Source: Bradyrhizobium diazoefficiens (GTDB lineage: Bacteria; Pseudomonadota; Alphaproteobacteria; Rhizobiales; Xanthobacteraceae). From it: a stretch of DNA of 64,000 nucleotides. The translations under genes and the position numbers were made by a program. Shown here in pieces: positions 8,290-16,447 of the stretch (its first letter is position 1; each line of letters opens with the position of its first letter). The stretch lies in the NCBI RefSeq assembly GCF_016599855.1, contig NZ_CP067041.1, positions 5,146,001-5,210,000 on the forward strand, given 5' to 3'. The notes under the pieces are model-generated. The model made no database searches and was not told the origin of the DNA. It was given only the letters and a program-made list of their open reading frames with translations.

Positions 8290-10170
8290 TTACCCTTGAG
8301 CCTGGAGCAACGTATTCATCATGCTCTGCACCACCGACATGACGTGAGCGTTGGCGGCATAGGCATTCTGAAGCTGGATCAGGTTCGACATCTCCGAGTC
8401 CAGATTGACGCTGGAGGTCGAGTTGAACTTGGCCTGCAGCGTCGAGACCACGACGCTCTGGCCCTGCTGCAGCTGGGTCGCCTGGGTCGAGGCGTTGGCC
8501 TGCACGCTCAGGAATTGCTGGAGGTAGTTGGAGACGCTGCCTGTGAACGGCTGACTCGCTGAGCCGAGACCGGTCTGCGGCGAATAAGAGAACACCGACG
8601 TGGTGAGTTGCGAATAGAGATAATCCGAGCGCGTGGTGTCGCCGGTGGGCGTCACCGGCGAGGTGCTGTAGACCGACAGCCTGGTCGGGTCGGTGACCAG
8701 CGACGGGTTGACCGAAATGCGGCCGGCAAGGCCGGTCATCTGCGAGCCCGACGCCGTGATCGCGCCGGTATAGAGCGCGGTGCTGCCGTCGGTGAACAGC
8801 GGCAGCTGCGGACTGCCCGAGGTCAGCGACGAGATCGTCTTGGTGCTCGACGCCGAATTGAGCTTGGCGAGGCCGCTATTGTCGTCCGTGACGCGCAGCG
8901 TCGTCGTAGTCGCCGGCGACGGAGCCGCGGCGAACGTCAGGTGCGAGCCTGATAGCGCGGTGTTGAGCGCGGAGGCGATCGCGCCCATGCCGCTGGAAAA
9001 ATTGACGCCGATCTGCATCGGATTGGCGTTGGTGGCGTTCTGCAGCGGCAGCGCCGCCGGATCGGTCACGTTCACCAGCGTGATCTGACGCTGCGTGTTG
9101 GTGGAATCGGTATAGGTGAGGTTGACGGTGTTGCCCGGCTGCGCGCCGGCAAGATCGATATCGAAACCCGCGGGCGGACCGGAGACGGGGGTGCCCGCCG
9201 TGGTCTTGTCCGACAACGCGCTCGACATCGTCGCGGCGAGCTGGTCGATCTGGTTCTGCGCCTGCACCAGTGTCTGGTCGCGCAGCTTCAGGTCGGCCGC
9301 GATTTGGCCGGAGGAGACCACGTTGTTGCCGGCGACGTCGATGGACGAGCCGTTCGGCAGCTTGATGGTGAGTGCGCCGACGCCCGACTTGGCTGGATCG
9401 AGGTTGTAGAGCGAGGTCGCACCGAGCGCGCCGGCAGACGTGAAGGAGAATTGCGAGGCGAGCCCTGCGCCGACCAGCTGGATGCCGGTGGTGGTATAGA
9501 TGTTGGCCTGATTCGACCCGTCGGTGGTGACGCGGAGGTCGACATATTTCGACAGCGAGTTGATGGCCTGGTCACGCTGGTCCATCAGGGTCGCGGCGGA
9601 CGGATCGGTCGGCGCCAGGCCCTGAAGCTTGGTATTGATGTCGGCGATCTGGTTCAGAGCCGCGTTGGCCGCTTGCGACGAGGTGCCGAGATCCTGCTCG
9701 ACATTGGAGCGCAGCGACTGGATGCCCTTGGTGGTGACGTTGAGCTGCGTCGCCAGCGCCTGCGCGGCACCAACCGCGACGGTCTGCGCCGACGACGAGC
9801 CCGCGCTGGTCGAGAGCGCCTGCAGCGAAGAGGTGAAGTTGTTCAACGCGGTTTCGAGCGTGCCGCTGTTGCCGGGCGTACCATAGACATTCTGAAGCTG
9901 TTTCAGGATGTTGGCCATCTGGTCGGCGTAGCCGCTGCCGCCGGTCTCGGTGCGCAGCTGGTTCTGCACATAGCTGTCGATCTCGCGGCTGACGCCGGTC
10001 GTCTTCGCCGTCGAACCGAAATCACCCGTGGTGACTTCGATCTGGTTCGGCGTCTGGGCGACGTAACCCGGCGTCTGCGAATTTGCGACGTTCGACGAGA
10101 CGATTGAGAGCGCAGCCTGGTTGGCACGCAGACCGCTCATCGCACTGGCAAGGGCTGAACTCAAACCCAT
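8290..10170 (-). CDS. flgK: FlgK, hook-associated protein 1
   Basis: A 626-residue hook-filament junction protein. The start MGLSSALASAMSGLRANQ and the rod-hook family motif SSNVANSQTPGYVAQ at about 26-40 are diagnostic. The C-terminus carries the conserved helix NLIQLQNAYAANAHVMSVVQ, which packs into the axial core. Between them are long helical and beta segments typical of FlgK. It forms the first ring on the distal hook and is needed for filament assembly. It lies 34 bases after flgE and 20 before flgL, consistent with one transcript. The start is supported by a GGCAAGTAAG leader. Confidence 0.94.
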   Translation of the reverse strand: MGLSSALASAMSGLRANQAALSIVSSNVANSQTPGYVAQTPNQIEVTTGDFGSTAKTTGVSREIDSYVQNQLRTETGGSGYADQMANILKQLQNVYGTPGNSGTLETALNNFTSSLQALSTSAGSSSAQTVAVGAAQALATQLNVTTKGIQSLRSNVEQDLGTSSQAANAALNQIADINTKLQGLAPTDPSAATLMDQRDQAINSLSKYVDLRVTTDGSNQANIYTTTGIQLVGAGLASQFSFTSAGALGATSLYNLDPAKSGVGALTIKLPNGSSIDVAGNNVVSSGQIAADLKLRDQTLVQAQNQIDQLAATMSSALSDKTTAGTPVSGPPAGFDIDLAGAQPGNTVNLTYTDSTNTQRQITLVNVTDPAALPLQNATNANPMQIGVNFSSGMGAIASALNTALSGSHLTFAAAPSPATTTTLRVTDDNSGLAKLNSASSTKTISSLTSGSPQLPLFTDGSTALYTGAITASGSQMTGLAGRISVNPSLVTDPTRLSVYSTSPVTPTGDTTRSDYLYSQLTTSVFSYSPQTGLGSASQPFTGSVSNYLQQFLSVQANASTQATQLQQGQSVVVSTLQAKFNSTSSVNLDSEMSNLIQLQNAYAANAHVMSVVQSMMNTLLQAQG

Positions 10171-10204
10171 CTTACTTGCCGCCTTTGGTTACGTTACGCG
10201 CCGA

Positions 10205-12457
10205 TCAGCGCAACACGTTCAGGAGATCCTGGACCATCGAATTCGCCGTCGTGATCACCTTGGTGTTGGCCGAATAGGCCTGCTGGGTCACGATCAGCTT
10301 GGTGAACTCATCGGCGATGTCGGTGTTCGAACCTTCCAGCGACGAACCGCTGATGGTGCCCGAAGCGCCGTCGATTGCGTTTCCCGACTGTTCGGTCGCG
10401 GCATAGGCGCCGCCGTCGAGCGCCTTGAGGTAGTTGGTGCCGTTGAAGTGCGACAACGAAACCTGCGCGAGGTCGAGGTTTTGGCCGTTGGAGAAGGTGC
10501 CGACCACGAGGCCGTTGTTGTTGACGGCAACCGAGCGCAGCTGACCCGCGGCGTAGCCGTTCTGGGTGATGGTGTTGATGGTGACCGCGCCGCTGGTGCT
10601 GGCATATTGCGTCAAGCCGCCCGAGGAGATGTTGAAGGCGACCGAGCCGAGCGATTGTCCGCTCACGCTGACATTGTTGATGGTGATGCCCGAGCCGCTC
10701 GGCGACGTCAGCGAGCCGTCGGCGGCGAAGGTGAAGGCCTGGCCGGTATTGACCCAGCCCACCGCCGTTCCGGTTGCATTCGGGTCGGTCTGGTAGAACA
10801 GGTTCCAGGAATCGGAATGACCGGCGCCCAGGGACGCGCTGTCGGTCTTGGCCCAGCGCAATTGCAGGTTCACCGGCGTGCCCGCGGCGTTGTAGGCGGT
10901 CACCGCACCGCCGCTGATCGATTCCTTGGTGAAGGTGGAGATGTCGTTGCCGACCACACCGCCGGTGCCGGCGGTGCCGCCACCGTCGCGATTCTTGGTG
11001 ATGGTCGAGGTGAAGCCGAGCGCGGCGAAGGCCGCGCTGTTGGAGCTGGACACAGACAGATTGGAAACGGTGCCGGTGTTCAGCGTGATCACGCCGCCGC
11101 TGCTGACGGAAGACCCTGAGGCGCCGGAGAGCGCATCGATCTTGCCGAGCAGGGTCGTAATGTTATCCGTGACATTGATCTGGGTGTTGCCGGAAGCTCC
11201 CGAAGCCATGAAAGTTAGCGTCTGGCCGTCAACCGTGATGGTGTCGCCGGCTGCGAAACCCGACGAAAGCACTTCGGCGCCGCCGGCGGCCGCACTGCCG
11301 CTCAGAACCGTGGAGCCGGTGATCGCGGGCGAGGACAGCACGTTGCCGCCGCGTGTGACGCTGCTGATGCCGAGAGCCGTGGCTGCCGTGCCGCTGTTGA
11401 CTGCGACGTCGGTGCCGGTACCGGTCGAGATCTGGATGTTGCCGCTGGCGGAGAGCGTGGCCGTCACGCCGGCGCCGCCGGCCGTCTGAATCGCGTTCAG
11501 GATGCTGGCCACCGTTGCCGTGGTGCCCGCACCGAGGCCGATCGTGGTGTTGCTGCCGGCCGTCGTGACGGTGGTGCTGGTATCAAATGTAATCGTGTGG
11601 CTGTTGATGGTCAGCGTCTGACCGCTCAGCGCGGTGAGGATGCTCGATGCGAGATGCGTGCCCACGGTGTTGTCGAGCGAGGTGGAGGTCGAAGCCACCG
11701 CGGACGAGTTGTTCTGGAGCGCTACCGTGCCCGTGCCGGTCGTTGATGAATAGGCCGAGCGGGTGTTGCCGGTCGCGGCTGCACCGGAAACCGTCGCATT
11801 GGTGTAGGGTGCGGGCGGTGTGCCCACCGGCAGCGGGTTGGCAGAGAAGTCCGAGGGGTTCAGTCCGCCGGCCGCCAGCAGCGTGCCGGTCGCTGCCGTC
11901 GTGCTCGCCACCGTGTTCGGCTGGGTCGGCAGGTTCGCGGCGTACTGGATCGAAGTCGTTGCCTGCGCCGGGATGAAGTTGTTCTGGAATTTAAGGACCG
12001 TCGCCACGTTGCCCTGCGGGTTGCCGGTCTTCGGGTCGACCGTGACGCCCATCAGGTAATAGCCGGCGCCGTTGACCAAATTGCCGTTGGCGTTCAGCTG
12101 GAAGTCGCCGCGACGTGTGTAATAGGTGACCCCGCTGAACACCGGCACGTTGTCGACGATGCCAGTCGCCTTCTGGATCGAGAAAAAGCCGTCGCCAGTG
12201 ATCGCCATGTTGGTCGCGACGGTGGACGATGAGATCGTGCCCTGGGTGGTAATGGTGGCCTTCGCATTGGCCGTCACGCCGCCCGCGACCTGCTTGCTCG
12301 GCACCGAGGCGTCGGGAATGAGATCGACAAAGCTGGTCCCGATGCCCTTGTAACCGGTGGTGGATGAGTTCGCGATGTTGCCGGAAATGTTCTGAAGCGC
12401 GTAGGACTGCGCCTGCAGGCCACCCACCGAGGTGTTCATTGCATCGAAGATACCCAT
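10205..12457 (-). CDS. flgE: FlgE, flagellar hook protein with large surface insertion
   Basis: A 750-residue hook subunit, far above the roughly 400 residues of enterobacterial FlgE. The N-terminus MGIFDAMNTSVGGLQAQSYA with the NIANSSTTGYKG motif, the GDGFFSIQ segment, and the C-terminal ELTKLIVTQQAYSANTKV-type helix (here DEFTKLIVTQQAYSANTKVI) are all present. The enlargement comes from two Ser/Thr/Gly-rich beta segments, at about 270-375 and 380-487; the second (GFAAGDTITVDGQTLTF...AALGFTST) is near-identical in pattern to one in FlgL. GGAGACAAAG precedes the ATG. It is the first gene of the flgE-flgK-flgL run. Confidence 0.93.
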   Translation of the reverse strand: MGIFDAMNTSVGGLQAQSYALQNISGNIANSSTTGYKGIGTSFVDLIPDASVPSKQVAGGVTANAKATITTQGTISSSTVATNMAITGDGFFSIQKATGIVDNVPVFSGVTYYTRRGDFQLNANGNLVNGAGYYLMGVTVDPKTGNPQGNVATVLKFQNNFIPAQATTSIQYAANLPTQPNTVASTTAATGTLLAAGGLNPSDFSANPLPVGTPPAPYTNATVSGAAATGNTRSAYSSTTGTGTVALQNNSSAVASTSTSLDNTVGTHLASSILTALSGQTLTINSHTITFDTSTTVTTAGSNTTIGLGAGTTATVASILNAIQTAGGAGVTATLSASGNIQISTGTGTDVAVNSGTAATALGISSVTRGGNVLSSPAITGSTVLSGSAAAGGAEVLSSGFAAGDTITVDGQTLTFMASGASGNTQINVTDNITTLLGKIDALSGASGSSVSSGGVITLNTGTVSNLSVSSSNSAAFAALGFTSTITKNRDGGGTAGTGGVVGNDISTFTKESISGGAVTAYNAAGTPVNLQLRWAKTDSASLGAGHSDSWNLFYQTDPNATGTAVGWVNTGQAFTFAADGSLTSPSGSGITINNVSVSGQSLGSVAFNISSGGLTQYASTSGAVTINTITQNGYAAGQLRSVAVNNNGLVVGTFSNGQNLDLAQVSLSHFNGTNYLKALDGGAYAATEQSGNAIDGASGTISGSSLEGSNTDIADEFTKLIVTQQAYSANTKVITTANSMVQDLLNVLR

Positions 12458-12746
12458 AACTTTGTCTCCAAATCCGATCTCGGCGGCCGGCAGACCGTGG
12501 CCGCAGTCGGGAGAGACAGTCGCAAGGCCTATGCCAATGCGGGTATTCTCAGGAAATCAACGACTTAAATAGATCGGCCCCGGTCGGATGACCGGGGCAC
12601 AATTGCCGGGCCGGCAACAATTGCCGGGATGCATTGTCGTTCCGGGGCGATGCAAAGCATCGAACCCGGAAGTTCGAGATTCTCAGGTGCGCAATCGCAC
12701 CGTAGTTCGGTCCTGCGGACCGCCCCGGAATGACGAGAAGAACGCC
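12458..12746. promoter_or_regulatory. Upstream region of flgE with stacked palindromes
   Basis: This 289-base gap contains the leftward flgE promoter and the 3' side of msrB. A stem of 8 bp (12578-12585 with 12590-12597) and a short repeated palindrome around TTGCCGGGCCGGCAA lie next to the larger structured repeat described separately. No ORF is evident and I could not assign a specific sigma-factor site. Confidence 0.4.
12636..12734. repeat. Structured palindromic repeat with cloverleaf-like folding
   Basis: Arms of 14 bp (12636-12649 and 12721-12734, one mismatch) enclose three short perfect hairpins: 12649-12661 (GATGC/GCATC), 12686-12701 (GGTGCG/CGCACC) and 12709-12721 (GGTCC/GGACC). 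The result is a multi-branched fold of about 99 bases. It has no anticodon or T-loop consensus, so it is not a tRNA. Elements of this look are dispersed in Bradyrhizobium intergenic DNA. Confidence 0.65.
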
Positions 12747-13259
12747 CTACGTGGCCGACGGTGTCGCCGGGTGGAACACCAGCCCGAAACCGTCGATGCA
12801 GTAGCGCAATCCGGTCGGCTTCGGACCGTCGTCGAAGACGTGCCCGAGATGGCCGCCGCAGCGCCGGCAGTGCACCTCGGTGCGCACCATGCCGAAGGTG
12901 CGGTCCTCGGTCCTGCCGACATTGCCTTCGATCGGCTGGTAGAAGCTCGGCCAACCGGTGCCGCTCTCGAACTTGGTCTCGGAGGCAAACAGCGGCAGGT
13001 CGCAGCCGGCGCAGGCGAAGATGCCCTTGCGGTGCTCGTTCAGCAGCGGGCTGGAGCCGGGCCGCTCGGTGCCCTCCTTGCGCAGGATCTCATATTGCTG
13101 CGGCGTCAGCTGCGCGCGCCACTCGGCATCGGTCTTCTCGATCTCGAACTTTTGCGCGGCTTTCTCTCCAGCCTCGGCCGGGGTCGCTCGCAGCCAGCGG
13201 AAGGCCGAAAGGCCAAACAGGCCGGCGACAGTCGTCAACAGGATGCGGCGGTCAAACAT
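12747..13259 (-). CDS. msrB: Peptide-methionine (R)-S-oxide reductase MsrB, exported form
   Basis: A 170-residue enzyme that reduces the R epimer of methionine sulfoxide in oxidised proteins. Zinc ligands are two CxxC pairs, CAGC (about 82-85) and CRRC (about 131-134). The catalytic cysteine is in RYCIDG (about 154), and [11 protein letters not shown] is the family signature. The ATG at 13259 has a GGAGAATGAG leader and gives an N-terminus [20 protein letters not shown], a twin-arginine-like signal with a hydrophobic stretch, so I place the enzyme in the periplasm. A frame extending to 13286 exists but lacks a ribosome site. RYCIDG instead of the common RYCINS/N is a small variation. Confidence 0.92.
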   Translation of the reverse strand: MFDRRILLTTVAGLFGLSAFRWLRATPAEAGEKAAQKFEIEKTDAEWRAQLTPQQYEILRKEGTERPGSSPLLNEHRKGIFACAGCDLPLFASETKFESGTGWPSFYQPIEGNVGRTEDRTFGMVRTEVHCRRCGGHLGHVFDDGPKPTGLRYCIDGFGLVFHPATPSAT

Positions 13260-13345
13260 CTCATTCTCCGTGCGCAGGAAATCCACGCCCTGAGATACGG
13301 GCTCTAACGGCTGACGTTACACTTCCGGGCGGGATTTCCCTCAAC

Positions 13346-14800
13346 TTATTGCGAGACGCCATGGTCATGGGCGACGGGTTCCGCGCTTTTCCCGGCCGGC
13401 GGCTGCGGGGCCACTCGCGGCCGAACCCCGCTCGGCGGACGGCGCGGACCGGTGCCGGCGGCCCGGTTGGCCTCGGCCAGCCGCGCCTCGCGTTCCCTCT
13501 CCTTCACCCGCGCCCGCTCGCGATAGCGGGCGAGCGACCCGGCCGCGGCGGAACTCGTCCTGCCCCAGATGCCGACCAATTGGCCCGCGACGCGTCCGGC
13601 GGTGCCGCCCGCCCAGACCAATTCGAACGGCGAGAACAGCGTCCAGCGCTCATCGCCCCACAGAATGCTGCGCGCGATCAGCTGTCCGGCCATGGCCGAG
13701 GTGTTCATGCCCTGACGGCCGAACCCGCTCGCCACCCACAGGCCTTTTCGCAACTGGCCGATCTGCGGCATGCCGTGCACGGTCTGGCCGGTGGCGCCGC
13801 CGAACGTCTCGGCAATCTCGACATTGCCGAGCTGGGGGAAGATCGACCGGATCCGCCGTTTGACGCTACCTGCAAAGCGCTGCGGCCGTGCCGCCCAGGT
13901 GGTCTGCGGGCTCTCCCACATCAGCCGGTCGCCGTCGACGATGCGAAAATGATCGACGCCATCGGAATCCATCACCGATCCCTTGAAGCCGATGATCTCG
14001 TGCACGCGCTCGCCGAGCGGCGCGGTGATCCCGGCATAGCGCCAGACCGGCAGCAGCGTCTCCGACAGCCGCCGCAACGGCGCGCCGAGATGGATGTTGC
14101 CGGCGAGCACGATGTGGGTGGCGCGCAGCCGCGCCGAGGGCGTGACGATGCGCTTGCGGATGCCGGAATGATCGATGCTGACGACCGGTGTGTCCTCGAA
14201 GATGCGGACGCCGGCCCGCCGCGCCAGCGCGGCGAGGCCATGCAGATATTTGCGGCCATCGACCTGGAATGCTTTCGGATAATAGACGCCGTGGAAGTAA
14301 CGATCAGTCTTGAGCGCCTCGCGCACGCGATCGACCTGCCAGCCCTCGGCCTCGGTGTCGAAATCCTCGTTCAGCACCTGAAGCCGGCTGATCAGCCGGT
14401 CGCCGGCATCGACGTTGGAGACTTCCAGCACGCCATTGGTGAGGCCGATGCCCGGCATGTTCTCTTCGCTGGCGTTGGCACGGACGAACTCGGCGCCCTG
14501 TTTCGAAAGTGTCCACAGCTCGCGGGCGTCTTCGAAACCGATGCGCTCGATCAGATCGGTGAGCGGCAGCGCGAAGCCCGGCATCACCGTGCCGAGCTGG
14601 TTGCCGGAGGCATTCCAGCCGATATGGCGGCCCTCGAGCACGGCGACGCTGGCCCCAAGTCGGGCCGCCTCGAGTGCGATCGAGAGCCCGGCCAGTCCCG
14701 CCCCGATCACGCAGATGTCGGCGTCGAGATCGAACGACAGCCGCGCGCGCTCGCGAAAGCCTGCTTCCTGCTGGGACACGCTTGTGAAAGTCTCGTTCAT
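13346..14800 (-). CDS. FAD-dependent oxidoreductase, DAO/DadA type
   Basis: A 484-residue flavoprotein of the glycine/D-amino-acid oxidase family. The FAD-binding dinucleotide fold is plain near residue 28 (ADICVIGAGLAGLSIALEAA, with the acidic VLEGRHIGWNASG that contacts ribose). The C-terminal FAD motif GLWVASGFGRQGMNTSAMAG is near 365. Such enzymes oxidise secondary or primary amines, passing electrons to O2 or quinone; the substrate is unknown. The last 70 residues are Arg/Pro/Ala-rich and probably disordered, beyond the usual family length. It stands alone, between msrB and a divergent phosphatase gene. Confidence 0.85.
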   Translation of the reverse strand: MNETFTSVSQQEAGFRERARLSFDLDADICVIGAGLAGLSIALEAARLGASVAVLEGRHIGWNASGNQLGTVMPGFALPLTDLIERIGFEDARELWTLSKQGAEFVRANASEENMPGIGLTNGVLEVSNVDAGDRLISRLQVLNEDFDTEAEGWQVDRVREALKTDRYFHGVYYPKAFQVDGRKYLHGLAALARRAGVRIFEDTPVVSIDHSGIRKRIVTPSARLRATHIVLAGNIHLGAPLRRLSETLLPVWRYAGITAPLGERVHEIIGFKGSVMDSDGVDHFRIVDGDRLMWESPQTTWAARPQRFAGSVKRRIRSIFPQLGNVEIAETFGGATGQTVHGMPQIGQLRKGLWVASGFGRQGMNTSAMAGQLIARSILWGDERWTLFSPFELVWAGGTAGRVAGQLVGIWGRTSSAAAGSLARYRERARVKEREREARLAEANRAAGTGPRRPPSGVRPRVAPQPPAGKSAEPVAHDHGVSQ

Positions 14801-14811
14801 GTCGTTTTCTT

Positions 14812-14860
14812 ACAGCATGATCCGGAAAAGTGTGCAGCGGTTTTCTGATCGCGCTCTAAA
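14812..14860. repeat. Dispersed repeat family A, copy 1
   Basis: About 49 bases beginning AGCATGATCCGGAAAAGTGT, shared with 19609-19657. This copy is degenerate in its right arm. It sits in the divergent gap between the FAD oxidoreductase and the histidine phosphatase, a place where such elements commonly lie in this group. Confidence 0.75.
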
Positions 14861-14938
14861 GGACTAAACAGGCGCTTGTCACCTTGTCCTCAAGCGGCGC
14901 CTGTACATTATCTGGACGTGGAACGATTCGAGAATGCC

Positions 14939-15475
14939 ATGCGCCGTTTGATGCTGCTGCGTCACGCCAAGACCGAGACCGAGGCGCCGAGCGGCCGCGA
15001 CCAGGACCGCCGGCTCGCCGAGCGCGGCCAGCGCGATGCCGCCGAGATGGGCGACTGGATCGCCACCCATCCGCCCGTCCCCGAAGCGGTGCTGGTGTCG
15101 CATGCCGTCCGCGCCCGGCAGACCTGGGACATCGCCTGGGAGGCGATGAAGGGTCGGGTCGCAGCGCCTGAGGTCGAGACGTTGGCGGAACTCTACGGCG
15201 CCGACCCCGCGCAGATCCTCGAAACCATTCGCACTGCAACCGCCCCGGCCAACCCCAGGCGATTGCTGCTGGTCGGACACAATCCCGGCATGCACGAGGC
15301 TGCCTTGATGCTGATGGGCAGCGGCGATCGGGCCGGCGCCAAGGCGCTCGCCGACAATCTGCCCACCGCGGGGCTTGCGATCCTGGACTTTGACGTCAAG
15401 GATTGGGGTGACGTGGCCTACCGCCGCGGCAAACTGGTGCTGTTCGTCAGCCCCAAGCTGCTTCGACTGGGATGA
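14939..15475 (+). CDS. SixA-type histidine phosphatase
   Basis: A 178-residue member of the histidine phosphatase (phosphoglycerate mutase-like) superfamily. The catalytic LLRHAKTE motif is at residues 6-13 (His9 takes the phosphate), and the second conserved histidine is in LLVGHNPGMHE at about 119-129. SixA proteins remove phosphate from histidine phosphotransfer domains or from the nitrogen PTS; the short length without lid insertions fits. The ATG at 14939 starts MRRLMLLRHAK; an in-frame GTG at 14918 is an alternative. The universal stress gene follows 49 bases later on the same strand. Confidence 0.85.
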   Translation: MRRLMLLRHAKTETEAPSGRDQDRRLAERGQRDAAEMGDWIATHPPVPEAVLVSHAVRARQTWDIAWEAMKGRVAAPEVETLAELYGADPAQILETIRTATAPANPRRLLLVGHNPGMHEAALMLMGSGDRAGAKALADNLPTAGLAILDFDVKDWGDVAYRRGKLVLFVSPKLLRLG

Positions 15476-15524
15476 TCGCGCGACGTACCGGGAAAACGTG
15501 CTGACTGAAGATTTGGAGGCGCAG

Positions 15525-15950
15525 ATGTTCAAGTCCATTCTCGTGCCCATCGACCTCGCCGACACCGATCTGGCAAAGCCTGCGATCGCGACCGCAGCAA
15601 CGCTGTCGCAGAACTGGGGCGGATCGATCCGGCTGCTCAACGTGCTGCCGATGACGCCGGTGATGCTCGCCGAATACGTCCCGGCCGACTTCGACGAGCA
15701 GCAGCGCCAGACCTCGGAAGAGGCGCTCGCCATCGTCGCGCGCGAATCCGGCATCGACGCCGCGCACATCTCCAGCGTGGTGCGCCAGGGCGGCATCTAT
15801 CACGAGATCCTGGAGGAGGCCATGCACATGAAGGCCGACTTGATCGTCATGACCTCGCACAGGCCTGCGATGCGCACCTATTTCCTCGGCTCCAACGCCG
15901 GGCATGTGGTGCGTTATGCCAAGTGCTCGGTGCTGGTGGTCAGGCACTGA
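15525..15950 (+). CDS. Universal stress protein, UspA family
   Basis: A 141-residue single-domain Usp. It begins MFKSILVPIDLAD, where the Asp contacts ATP in nucleotide-binding members. Near the C-terminus it has DLIVMTSHR and FLGSNAGHVVRYAKCSVLVV, a clear match to the G-2x-G-9x-G(S/T) ATP motif, though the last position is Cys-Ser rather than Ala-Pro. Usp proteins help survival in starvation and oxidative stress. TTTGGAGGCGCAG gives a strong ribosome site. It probably shares a transcript with the phosphatase upstream. A hairpin lies between it and the convergent DUF1127 gene. Confidence 0.9.
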   Translation: MFKSILVPIDLADTDLAKPAIATAATLSQNWGGSIRLLNVLPMTPVMLAEYVPADFDEQQRQTSEEALAIVARESGIDAAHISSVVRQGGIYHEILEEAMHMKADLIVMTSHRPAMRTYFLGSNAGHVVRYAKCSVLVVRH

Positions 15951-15990
15951 CGCAGCAACGTAAGAACGCTGCTGCGCGTCCGGGACACAA

Positions 15991-16012
15991 GAGCGAGCAG
16001 CAACGCTCGCTC
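15991..16012. terminator. Possible bidirectional terminator
   Basis: An 8-bp perfect stem (15991-15998 with 16005-16012, GAGCGAGC/GCTCGCTC) and 6-base loop between the convergent Usp and DUF1127 genes. No T-run follows, so the call rests on position and stem strength. Confidence 0.4.
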
Positions 16013-16024
16013 AGCCTAGGCAGC

Positions 16025-16261
16025 TTACAAATACCGCGTCAGCTCGGCCTTGAACTGCCCGTAGACGGCGTCCTCGATCTGGCTGCGCGTGATCCCGATG
16101 TCGCGCAGGGCGCGGTCGTCGAGCTCGTTCAAGGTCTTGACGGCGGTGCGGCGCTCCAGGCGCTCGAACAGCGCATAGGCGGCGCCTGCGAGCGTGGCAA
16201 AAAATCCGCTCGACGAGGATGGGCGTAAATTCCGCCCGGCAGTTTGCGAGGTCATGGTCAT
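16025..16261 (-). CDS. Small DUF1127-domain protein
   Basis: A 78-residue protein whose C-terminal half carries the DUF1127 signature: LNELDDRALRDIGITRSQIED. In Agrobacterium and Rhodobacter, Arg-rich DUF1127 proteins affect phosphate and carbon metabolism and small-RNA turnover; this one has a hydrophobic patch (GFFATLAGAAYALFERL) before the motif. I chose the ATG at 16261 because GGAGAAGAAAC precedes it; the longer frame to 16345 has no ribosome site. It is divergent from a MocR-type regulator, so the two may share control sequences. Confidence 0.85.
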   Translation of the reverse strand: MTMTSQTAGRNLRPSSSSGFFATLAGAAYALFERLERRTAVKTLNELDDRALRDIGITRSQIEDAVYGQFKAELTRYL

Positions 16262-16447
16262 GTTTCTTCTCCGGCCTTTAGGTCCTGCGCGGCGAAGCGG
16301 ATGCCGTTGGCGCAAATGCCTGAGCATCTGCACCTCATTTGCCATCGGATTGCTCTCGCTCTCCTCGGCTCAATCGCGGACCTTGATGGAACCTAAATGC
16401 TCCAGTACATTTCTCGGAGCAAGAAAAACATTGCTCTCGGTGCAATA
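16262..16447. promoter_or_regulatory. Divergent DUF1127/MocR control region with direct repeats
   Basis: The 10-base direct repeat ATTGCTCTCG occurs at 16349-16358 and 16430-16439, 81 bases apart. A dyad TGCTCC-N12-GGAGCA lies at 16398-16421. MocR regulators characteristically bind direct repeats upstream of their own gene, so these are candidate operators. No binding evidence is available. Confidence 0.4.

Noticed and set aside
12636..12734. Possible tRNA because of the cloverleaf shape
   Set aside because: No anticodon arm of tRNA size, no GTTCGA T-loop in the right arm and no acceptor pairing pattern.
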